This document shows positions 6,249 to 12,814 of a DNA stretch of 12,814 bases, piece after piece; within the stretch, counting starts at the first letter, position 1; each line of letters begins with the position of its first letter. Position numbers and translations under genes: made by a program. This DNA is from a bacterium (lineage in GTDB: Bacteria; Bacteroidota; Ignavibacteria; Kapaibacteriales; Kapaibacteriaceae): positions 1 to 12,814 of the forward strand of contig JAGVJW010000210.1 in assembly GCA_020050895.1 (NCBI GenBank), given 5' to 3'. The notes beneath the pieces were generated by a model. The model had not been told where the DNA came from. It saw only the letters and a list, made by a program, of their open reading frames with translations, and did not search any database.

Positions 6249-8791
6249 TGCCAAGCGGACAGATCAATCGTATCGTTATTTACATAGTTGTCCTGCTCAT
6301 CAGTACGCCACCACTCTTGTGTGTTGACGATTCGGTGCAAGTATCGGCAGGGAAAAGTGATATAGATACAATTATCGTAGTGTCGGCCACAGACAGTGTT
6401 CACTTCAACGTCAAGCGAAAAACGATGCGACTGCGAGGAGACGCAGTTGTAACGTACAAGCAACAAGTCATCGAAGCCGAAGTTATTGAAATGGACTTCG
6501 CCTCATCCACGCTCACTGCCGAAGGAGCGCAGGATTCAACGGGCAGGATTGCAGGATTCCCTGTCTTTAAGGACAAGGGCGAAGAGTTTGCCGGTGAGTC
6601 CATGATCTACAATTTCTCCACTGGAAGGGGGCGCGTAAAATTTGGGGAAACGAGTATCGAAGGGGGCTTCTACTACGGGTCTCGAATAAAGCGCACCGAT
6701 GAAAAAACAGCGTTTGTGGAAGATGGATGCTTTACCACGTGCGATGCTCCTCGACCACACTTCTTTTTCAATGCTCCGAAAATGAAGGTTATAGCCGACG
6801 ATAAGGTATTTCTCGATCCAACCATCGTTTATGTGGAGGATATTCCCCTGTTCGCTCTCCCGATTGGTTTATTCTTTGATGCACGGAAGGGCCGGCGATC
6901 AGGTTTAATCATGCCCAATCCACTGGTTACAAACGATCGCGGCATCGTGCTTCAAAATATTGGCTACTACTATGCTGCGAGCGACTACTTCGATACTCAG
7001 CTAACAGCCGATCTTCTTTCGAAGGGTGGTTTTACTGCATATTCAGAGTCGCAATATGTTATCCGCGACAAGCTTAATGGAAGGGCGAAGATTACGTTCG
7101 GGTATACCAGAAGAAATGTTGAAGATCCATATGCAAGAAATTTTGCATTCGATGCAAAGCATCAACAGCAACTTGGACCCAATGAATCCATAGCTGCCGA
7201 TTTACTGTTCACTTCTCAAAATGTTTATCAAAACACTTCAACTAATCCAATAGACAGAATTCGTCAGAACGCTCGTTCGAACGCTTCCTATCAGCGAACA
7301 TTTTACAACGGCATGACGTTCAATTTTGGTTTTACGCGGGACCAGAACATGATTAATGGATCGGTCAGCACTGTTCCAGTCGCATCGTTTGGCATTCCGC
7401 AATTCTATCCTTTGAGGGCTGTTATCGATGGCGAAAGCTGGATGCGAGATTTGACGTTTGTCTTCCGCTCCACAGGTAGATATGCCTACTCTTCTCAGCG
7501 AGATGCCGACACAGTTGACTTTACCGTTACCGAGAATTCCGTTATTGAGCATCGTCCGGGAATTACGGTAACACCCAAACTCGGAAATTTTACATTCCAG
7601 CCAACTATCTCGTACTCGGAAAACTGGTGGTTCCAGCGATACACCAAGTCACTCGATACAACAGACACTATTGCCAAGGAAGTTTCTGTACGCGAACCAG
7701 GATTCTTTCGTGAGTACACTTATTCCTACGGAATGAGTGCCAGCACATTTTTGTATGGCATGCTCTATCCCAATGCCCTGGGTATTAGTGCGTTCAGGCA
7801 CACACTGCAACCAATCATTGGGTTTCAGTATTTGCCTGATCAGAGCGACCCTTCAAACGGCTTTTATGGAGAGTACATAGGTGCCACAGGTAAAACTGTG
7901 AGGTACAATCGTTTTGGCTCGAGCAGCATTGCCTCCAGTTCTAAAAAATATTTAGTAACGATGGGACTTACGAACAAGTTCAGCATAAAACCAACGCAGG
8001 CAGATTCCGATACAGTTGCCGCAAAACCCATCGACCTGGTGACGTTCAATATCAATTCCAGCTATAATCTCGCTGCTGATTCCATGAAGCTCGCACCATT
8101 GCGCTTCGATCTCCGGACTCCCGTCCTGAATGTAATTAGTTTTAACTTAACAGGAACGTTCAACCCATACGATCAGGCGAAGGTAGAAAATGAAATAACA
8201 GGACGTTTAGAGTGGCGCGATATCGGAACGTCTATGATTGAAGCAGGTAAGGGGCTGGGTCGCTTCACTAATTTGGCTGTTCAGGTCGGAACATCATTTT
8301 CGTCCAAAGGAGTTTCATTCGATCGCTCGACGATTGTAACCGACACTGTGAAGAAAGATAGCTCAAAGGAAGATTTGCGAAGTCGGTTTAGCAGACGGCT
8401 CAATCTCCGCGAAGAAGAAGTCGACCTTTTCGCCGATCATACTCCAGGGTGGTCGCCAGTAATCATACCTTGGGAAGTCTCTCTTGATTTTACCTATAAC
8501 TATGCAAAACCGAATCCCGACGTATTTACTCAAACCTTGCTCATGCGCTTTCGTGGGTCGGCTACGCTAACACAAACACTCTCGATGAATGCCGTCGGAG
8601 TTGTAGACATCATCAACTTCAAACTGAACACACCAATTATTGATATTACCAAACGTATCCACTGTTGGAATCTTACGCTTAACTGGGTCCCTCTTGGTGT
8701 GAACCAGGGATTTTACCTCCGATTTTCGGTAGCGGCGCCTCAACTTAGGGGAGTGGAGTTCGTTAAACAAAACACACCCGTATACCGATAG
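6248..8791 (+). CDS. lptD: LPS-assembly outer membrane protein LptD
   Basis: LptD is the outer-membrane barrel that inserts lipopolysaccharide into the outer leaflet. The 847-residue protein has an N-terminal hydrophobic segment (9-20) acting as signal sequence, an LptA/OstA-like jellyroll domain at about 48-190 (for example RKTMRLRGDAVVTY, 57-70), a linking segment with the CFTTC motif (161-165), VYVEDIPLFALPIG (194-207) and RRSGLIMPNP (216-225), then a long beta-barrel to the end with alternating aromatic strands. The C-terminal part has HCWNLTLNW (805-813), as in Bacteroidota LptD. Only four cysteines are present: 25, 161, 165 and 806. It overlaps the LolA-like gene by 1 nt and has no separate ribosome binding site, so it is probably translated by coupling. 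No lptE-like gene is in view. Confidence 0.9.
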   Translation: MPSGQINRIVIYIVVLLISTPPLLCVDDSVQVSAGKSDIDTIIVVSATDSVHFNVKRKTMRLRGDAVVTYKQQVIEAEVIEMDFASSTLTAEGAQDSTGRIAGFPVFKDKGEEFAGESMIYNFSTGRGRVKFGETSIEGGFYYGSRIKRTDEKTAFVEDGCFTTCDAPRPHFFFNAPKMKVIADDKVFLDPTIVYVEDIPLFALPIGLFFDARKGRRSGLIMPNPLVTNDRGIVLQNIGYYYAASDYFDTQLTADLLSKGGFTAYSESQYVIRDKLNGRAKITFGYTRRNVEDPYARNFAFDAKHQQQLGPNESIAADLLFTSQNVYQNTSTNPIDRIRQNARSNASYQRTFYNGMTFNFGFTRDQNMINGSVSTVPVASFGIPQFYPLRAVIDGESWMRDLTFVFRSTGRYAYSSQRDADTVDFTVTENSVIEHRPGITVTPKLGNFTFQPTISYSENWWFQRYTKSLDTTDTIAKEVSVREPGFFREYTYSYGMSASTFLYGMLYPNALGISAFRHTLQPIIGFQYLPDQSDPSNGFYGEYIGATGKTVRYNRFGSSSIASSSKKYLVTMGLTNKFSIKPTQADSDTVAAKPIDLVTFNINSSYNLAADSMKLAPLRFDLRTPVLNVISFNLTGTFNPYDQAKVENEITGRLEWRDIGTSMIEAGKGLGRFTNLAVQVGTSFSSKGVSFDRSTIVTDTVKKDSSKEDLRSRFSRRLNLREEEVDLFADHTPGWSPVIIPWEVSLDFTYNYAKPNPDVFTQTLLMRFRGSATLTQTLSMNAVGVVDIINFKLNTPIIDITKRIHCWNLTLNWVPLGVNQGFYLRFSVAAPQLRGVEFVKQNTPVYR

Positions 8792-8861
8792 ATTCCCTTT
8801 GATTCCAGTGTCTGTTAGCAGTAGATCGTAAATTTGTTTTTTGCTGAAAGTAATTCGTGTT
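8792..8861 (+). promoter_or_regulatory. lptD-glmS intergenic region with possible glmS promoter
   Basis: This 70-bp gap is the longest non-coding stretch in the window. TAAATTTG at 8829-8836 matches the Bacteroidota -7 consensus TAnnTTTG and lies 25 nt before the glmS ATG, nearly the same distance as the match upstream of 5532. A TTTG at 8798-8801 is about 7 nt too far upstream to be the paired -33 element. There is no hairpin followed by a T-run that would serve as a lptD terminator, and the gap is far too short for a glmS ribozyme. The glmS ribosome binding site is at best the weak GAAAG at 8846-8850. Confidence 0.35.
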
Positions 8862-10694
8862 ATGTGTGGAATTGTAGGATACATCGGGAATCGTCAAGCG
8901 TCGCCGATCATCATCAGCGGATTGAGAAGACTCGAATACAGAGGCTATGATTCAGCCGGTGTATGTGTTGTTGACGCTGAGAAATTAAAAATCAATAAGA
9001 AGGCTGGAAAGGTTGCCGATCTTGAAAATGGATTCGACCTGACGGCACTGAAGGGCACGCTGGGAGTTGGACACACCAGGTGGGCTACGCATGGAGTACC
9101 GAACGATGTAAATGCCCATCCTCATACAGATATGAGCGGCTCGATTGCTCTCATACACAATGGCATCATTGAGAATTACCTAACAATCCGCAAGAAACTT
9201 GTTAATGCCGGATACACATTTCGCTCTGAAACAGATTCGGAAGTGCTTGCCGTGTTTATTGGGATGTTGTACGACTCGACGGGCGATCTTGAGACGGCCG
9301 TGCGTACGGCTCTTTCAGAAGTCGAGGGTACGTTCGGCATCGTTGTTGTAAGCTCGCACGATCCGGATCTTCTCATCGCTGCGCGCCGAGGAAGCCCCCT
9401 TATACTAGGTGTCGGTACCGATGAATACATTGTTGCTTCGGATGCTGCAGCTATTATTGCACATACAAGACAGGTGATATATCTGCAGGAAAATGAGATG
9501 GCTATTGTTCGGCGCAGTGGCTACGTAACAAAGACCATTCATAACGAAGAGACATCGGGAAATATCGAAGAAATTTCATTCGAACTGGATCAAATTGAAA
9601 AGGGCGGATTCCCCCATTTCATGCTTAAAGAAATTTATGAACAACCGATAACGTTCAGGGACGGGTTTCGCGGCCGACTTCGCATTGATGAAGGTAATGT
9701 TCGGTTAGGGGGCTTGTCGAAAGTGTATGAGCAGCTCAGCACTGTAAAACGCATTATCATCACTGCCTGCGGTACCAGTTGGCATGCGGCACTTGTTGGA
9801 GAGTATCTCATCGAGCAGCTTGCCCGAATTCCGGTAGAAGTTGAGTATGCCAGTGAGTTCCGCTATCGGAATCCAATTATTAATCCCGATGATGTTGTTA
9901 TTGCAATTTCTCAGAGCGGCGAGACCGCCGATACTCTTGCGGCAATTCGTGAAGCGAAAGCAAGGGGCGCAACAGTGCTGGGAATGGTGAATGTAGTTGG
10001 GTCGTCTATCGCCAGGGAAACCGATGCCGGTGTTTACTTGCATGCAGGCCCGGAGATTGGCGTTGCTTCCACGAAGGCGTTTACCTCGCAACTGTGCATT
10101 CTCACGCAATTCGCTGTGTTCCTCGGACGTATGCGTCACCTTTCAGCAGACGCTGGCAGGGAGATTGCCCAGGGCTTGGCTGAGATTCCTGATCACATAC
10201 AGACTATTCTCGACCAGTCTGAATCAATACGGCATATTGCCCAACAGTATTCCGGCGTATCCAACTTCTTGTATTTAGGGAGAGGGTACAACTTCCCCGT
10301 TGCGTTGGAAGGCGCTCTAAAACTTAAAGAAATTTCATATATCCATGCCGAAGGGTATCCTGCCGCAGAGATGAAGCACGGCCCCATTGCGCTGATTGAT
10401 GAAAACATGCCCGTGGTATTCATTGCACCCAAGGATGAGATCTACGATAAGGTCCGTTCAAACATCGAAGAAGTGCGAGCCCGCAACGGACAGGTGATTG
10501 CGATTGCAAGTACGCGCGACAGTAGAATCTCCGATGCTGCTAATCATGTGATCTATATTCCAGAGACCCTGCCAATGCTCACGCCAATCCTTGCATCGAT
10601 ACCACTGCAGTTGCTTGCTTATTACGTAGCCGTAGAACGGGGATGCAATGTAGACATGCCCAGAAATCTTGCTAAAAGCGTCACCGTGGAATAA
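8862..10694 (+). CDS. glmS: Glutamine--fructose-6-phosphate aminotransferase (isomerizing)
   Basis: GlmS makes glucosamine 6-phosphate from fructose 6-phosphate and glutamine, the entry step to UDP-GlcNAc for peptidoglycan and LPS. The 610-residue length is normal. The protein must start MCGIVGYIG at 8862 because Cys2 becomes the N-terminal nucleophile of the glutaminase domain after Met removal; the in-frame TTG at 8841 would bury it. The glutaminase domain (2 to about 230) shows RRLEYRGYDSAGV (22-34), HTRWATHG (71-78), HNGIIENY (99-106) and RRGSPL (175-180). Two SIS sugar-isomerase domains follow, with TACGTSWHA (301-309) and SQSGETADTL (350-359) in the first and LGRGYNFPVALEGALKLKE (472-490) and EMKHGP (503-508) in the second. 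The C-terminus DMPRNLAKSVTVE (598-610) is canonical and closes the active site. meaB begins 3 nt downstream. Confidence 0.98.
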   Translation: MCGIVGYIGNRQASPIIISGLRRLEYRGYDSAGVCVVDAEKLKINKKAGKVADLENGFDLTALKGTLGVGHTRWATHGVPNDVNAHPHTDMSGSIALIHNGIIENYLTIRKKLVNAGYTFRSETDSEVLAVFIGMLYDSTGDLETAVRTALSEVEGTFGIVVVSSHDPDLLIAARRGSPLILGVGTDEYIVASDAAAIIAHTRQVIYLQENEMAIVRRSGYVTKTIHNEETSGNIEEISFELDQIEKGGFPHFMLKEIYEQPITFRDGFRGRLRIDEGNVRLGGLSKVYEQLSTVKRIIITACGTSWHAALVGEYLIEQLARIPVEVEYASEFRYRNPIINPDDVVIAISQSGETADTLAAIREAKARGATVLGMVNVVGSSIARETDAGVYLHAGPEIGVASTKAFTSQLCILTQFAVFLGRMRHLSADAGREIAQGLAEIPDHIQTILDQSESIRHIAQQYSGVSNFLYLGRGYNFPVALEGALKLKEISYIHAEGYPAAEMKHGPIALIDENMPVVFIAPKDEIYDKVRSNIEEVRARNGQVIAIASTRDSRISDAANHVIYIPETLPMLTPILASIPLQLLAYYVAVERGCNVDMPRNLAKSVTVE

Positions 10695-10697
10695 ACC

Positions 10698-11720
10698 ATG
10701 ACACATGGCGGGAACATCGATGCCATACTTGATGGGTTGATGCGCGGGGATCGACGTTCGCTTGCGCAATCGCTTTCACTGATTGAAAGCACGCACCTCT
10801 CTGATAAGGACGCTGCTGCATCGTTGCTCGAACGTATCGCACTGTGGCACAACAAACGGAAGGCCGAAGGCGTACCAACTCCATCGCGTCGAATCGGCAT
10901 CACAGGGGCACCTGGCGTTGGCAAGAGCACACTCGTTGAGCAGTTCGGTCTGGATTTGATTGGAAGGGGGCATCGTATTGCAGTGTTGGCCGTAGACCCA
11001 TCATCGCCTAAAACCGGTGGAAGTATTCTCGGCGACAAGGTGCGAATGCCCAAGCTTTCTGTTCATGATGCAGCTTTCGTCCGTCCGTCGCCATCAAAGC
11101 AGTCGTACAGCGGGACGTCGGATTCGACTCCCGACGCAATTCTGGTGTGCGAGGCAGCTGGTTTCGATACGGTGATTGTTGAGACTGTTGGTGTTGGACA
11201 GAGCGCAACGGAAACTGCCGACATTGTAGACCTCGTAGTTCTTCTAGTGATGCCATCATCGGGAGATGAAGTTCAGGGAATCAAGCGCGGTATCATGGAA
11301 GTTGCAGATGTGGTTGCAATAACGAAGATGGATCTGGATCCTACAGCGGCGAGTAAAACGTCGGCTATATATGCCTCAGCCTTAAGGCTGATGATGGCAT
11401 CGAGAAGCGAATGGAAATCGCCCGTGATTTCAGTCAGCACAATATTATCTGACGGACTTACAGCTTTGCATGACGTAGTTGACCATTTTTTTTCGCCGCA
11501 TCGGCGAACTGTAATTGAATCTGAACGAAATATCCAGCATCGGAGGTGCTTTGATGAGATGATGAAGAGATCGCTGACGCGTTTTCTGACTATGGACAGG
11601 GAACTATCCAATAAACTTGCACAGTTGTATGATCAGGTCAGCGATGGACTAATACCACCATCAGCCGCAGTTCACAAATTTCTGCAGCGCTTGAACATTA
11701 TTGTTAAGGAAAAGTTATGA
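10698..11720 (+). CDS. meaB: MeaB/ArgK-family G3E GTPase (methylmalonyl-CoA mutase chaperone-like)
   Basis: MeaB-type GTPases gate B12 loading and protect adenosylcobalamin-dependent acyl-CoA mutases. The 340-residue protein has the N-terminal helical arm (residues 6-60), Walker A GAPGVGKST (70-78), VDPSSPKTGGSILGDKVRM (99-117), ETVGVGQS (162-169), MPSSGDEVQGIKRGIMEVAD (185-204) and the base-recognition motif TKMD (209-212). A C-terminal helical dimerisation region ends it. Several positions differ from the common family pattern: the segment after RPSPS (129-133) reads KQSYSGTSDST where RGTLGGVARKT is usual, ETVGVGQS is followed by Ala170 rather than Glu, and TKMD replaces NKAD. The altered loop keeps the normal length, so it is not a frameshift. 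No mutase gene is in the window, so the partner is unknown. It is likely co-transcribed with glmS (3-nt gap) and overlaps the peptidase gene by 4 nt. Confidence 0.9.
   Translation: MTHGGNIDAILDGLMRGDRRSLAQSLSLIESTHLSDKDAAASLLERIALWHNKRKAEGVPTPSRRIGITGAPGVGKSTLVEQFGLDLIGRGHRIAVLAVDPSSPKTGGSILGDKVRMPKLSVHDAAFVRPSPSKQSYSGTSDSTPDAILVCEAAGFDTVIVETVGVGQSATETADIVDLVVLLVMPSSGDEVQGIKRGIMEVADVVAITKMDLDPTAASKTSAIYASALRLMMASRSEWKSPVISVSTILSDGLTALHDVVDHFFSPHRRTVIESERNIQHRRCFDEMMKRSLTRFLTMDRELSNKLAQLYDQVSDGLIPPSAAVHKFLQRLNIIVKEKL
11706..11710 (+). promoter_or_regulatory. Ribosome binding site for the M24 peptidase gene
   Basis: AAGGA lies 6 nt before the ATG at 11717 and within the last codons of meaB. 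It is the clearest Shine-Dalgarno sequence in the window; most other starts have none, or depend on overlap with the upstream gene. Confidence 0.6.
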
Positions 11721-12814
11721 GAATCGACTTCACTAAAATGCAGGAAGCCATACGCTCCTCTGGCGCCGATGCCTGGGCCATTTACGACTTCCGCAAAACA
11801 AACGATCTTGCATGTTCTATGCTTGGCGTTTCAAACGACCACCATTGCACACGTCGGTGGATGGTAGTTGTTCCGGCACACGGCAAACCCCACAAGATTG
11901 TACATAAGATGGAGCAGGACCCACTAAATCACATTAAGATTGATGAAACACTGTATGCGAGGCATGAAGACTGGGAAAGTGCCATTCGCGAACTGACTGC
12001 CCCCTTCAAAAAGATTGCAATGGAGTACTCACCAAACAATGCAATTCCCGTTGTCTCCAAGGTCGACGCAGGAATCGTTGAGTTACTCAGGATGTTCGGG
12101 CACGACGTGGTGAGTTCTGGTGATATCGTACAAAAGTTTACTGCCGTTCTCTCGGAAGAACAATTGGCCGGCGCTGAAGTATCGGCAGGGCTTGTGCGTG
12201 ATATTATTCACGGCGCGTTTGAATTGATTAGAAAGAAGTTGGCTGATGGTGTTCGAGTTACTGAATACGACGTTCAACGACATATTCTTAATGAATTCGA
12301 ACGGCAGGAGTTAGTCACTGAAGCATTCCCCATTGTTGCCATTGGTCCCAATGCCTCGAAGCCACATTACGAGCCAACGATTTCAGATTCATCCGAGATT
12401 GAAATGAATCAAATCGTGTTAATTGATGCATGGGCTAAGCGTAAGGCACCAGGTGCCGTGTATGCCGATCTGACATGGGTAGCATATACAGGACGTGAAG
12501 TTCCCGATGACGTTGAGCATACGTTCAAACTCATTGTCAATGGTCGGGATGCTGCAATAGATCTAGTTAAAGAACGATTCAAAGAACATAAACCAGTATA
12601 CGGTTACGAAGTTGATGATGTCTGCCGCACAGTAATAGAGGCAGGAGGCATGGGTAGCAATTACATTCATCGAACAGGCCATAACATCACAACAGAAATT
12701 CATGGTCCTGGCGTGAACATGGACAATTTCGAAACGCATGATACCCGCCAAATAATCCCGGGCATGACTTTCTCCATCGAACCAGGCATTTACATAGACA
12801 ATGTTCTTGGTCTT
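11717..12814 (+). CDS. M24-family metallopeptidase (Xaa-Pro peptidase), C-terminus cut by right edge
   Basis: The frame is open from the ATG at 11717 to the window edge, giving 366 residues. The N-terminal creatinase-like domain is at about 1-140 (ADAWAIYDFRKTND, 17-30, and AMEYSPNNAIPVVSKVDAG, 101-119). The pita-bread catalytic domain begins near 150. Metal ligands expected for M24 enzymes are visible: Asp237 (LIDAWA), Asp251 (YADLTW), His322 (RTGHNI) and Glu355 (FSIEPGIY), with the active-site His329 (EIHG). The last ligand, a second Glu, would lie beyond the edge. Such enzymes remove an N-terminal residue preceding proline, or act on related dipeptides; this subfamily has Trp after the first Asp where Gly is more usual. 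No signal peptide is seen, so it is probably cytoplasmic. The start overlaps meaB by 4 nt (ATGA) and has an AAGGA 6 nt upstream. Confidence 0.9.
   Translation, partial: MRIDFTKMQEAIRSSGADAWAIYDFRKTNDLACSMLGVSNDHHCTRRWMVVVPAHGKPHKIVHKMEQDPLNHIKIDETLYARHEDWESAIRELTAPFKKIAMEYSPNNAIPVVSKVDAGIVELLRMFGHDVVSSGDIVQKFTAVLSEEQLAGAEVSAGLVRDIIHGAFELIRKKLADGVRVTEYDVQRHILNEFERQELVTEAFPIVAIGPNASKPHYEPTISDSSEIEMNQIVLIDAWAKRKAPGAVYADLTWVAYTGREVPDDVEHTFKLIVNGRDAAIDLVKERFKEHKPVYGYEVDDVCRTVIEAGGMGSNYIHRTGHNITTEIHGPGVNMDNFETHDTRQIIPGMTFSIEPGIYIDNVLGL

Noticed and set aside
6248..6330. LptD as a lipoprotein with Cys25 in a lipobox
   Set aside because: The residue before Cys25 is Leu, not Ala, Gly or Ser, so the lipobox rule fails; LptD is a barrel with an ordinary signal peptide.
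8841..8861. TTG start adding 7 residues to GlmS
   Set aside because: GlmS needs an N-terminal cysteine nucleophile, so the ATG directly before the Cys codon must be used.
8792..8861. Terminator or glmS ribozyme between lptD and glmS
   Set aside because: Only very short complementary stretches are present, with no stem followed by a T-run, and 70 bp is too short for the ribozyme.
11082..11130. Possible frameshift in the meaB loop at residues 134-144
   Set aside because: The segment aligns to the usual family loop without gaps, and neither alternative frame restores the canonical residues.

Overview
The window (about 12.8 kb, moderate GC) is dense chromosomal housekeeping sequence from a diderm, LPS-making bacterium. 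I place it in the Fibrobacterota-Chlorobiota-Bacteroidota (FCB) group, possibly a Kapabacteria- or Chlorobi-like lineage. The reasons are a DUF4292/LolA-type protein next to an LptD of the Bacteroidota style, weak Shine-Dalgarno sequences, and TAnnTTTG-like elements ahead of two plus-strand genes. This is inference from remembered family features; no search was run.

Layout: two transcription units diverge from a 36-bp gap at 5496-5531. The minus-strand unit (5495 down to 1) reads ptpS (6-pyruvoyltetrahydropterin synthase, type I), folE (GTP cyclohydrolase I), rnhB (RNase HII), a sodium:solute symporter, a PgsA-like CDP-alcohol phosphatidyltransferase, ftsY (SRP receptor), a small membrane-anchored unknown protein, and the start of an exported protein cut by the left edge. 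Most junctions overlap by 4, 8 or 23 nt or have a 7-nt gap. The plus-strand side carries a LolA/LolB-like (DUF4292) protein overlapping lptD by 1 nt, a 70-bp gap, then glmS, meaB and an M24 (Xaa-Pro) peptidase cut by the right edge, spaced +3 and -4 nt.

Functionally, folE and ptpS are the first two steps from GTP toward tetrahydrobiopterin-type pterins; the cysteine-to-HGH spacing points there rather than to queuosine. The LolA-like protein and LptD belong to outer-membrane biogenesis, and GlmS supplies the amino sugar for LPS and peptidoglycan. FtsY, the phosphatidyltransferase and the symporter serve or sit in the inner membrane. MeaB protects B12-dependent acyl-CoA mutases, but no mutase gene is in view.

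I found no tRNA, rRNA, CRISPR array, insertion sequence, phage gene or long repeat. No gene-free stretch exceeds 70 bp. Nothing here looks like a novel defence or mobile system. The points worth a second look are the pterin branch assignment, a FolE zinc-motif variant, the LptD cysteine layout, the non-lipoprotein LolA-like partner of lptD, and a diverged MeaB.
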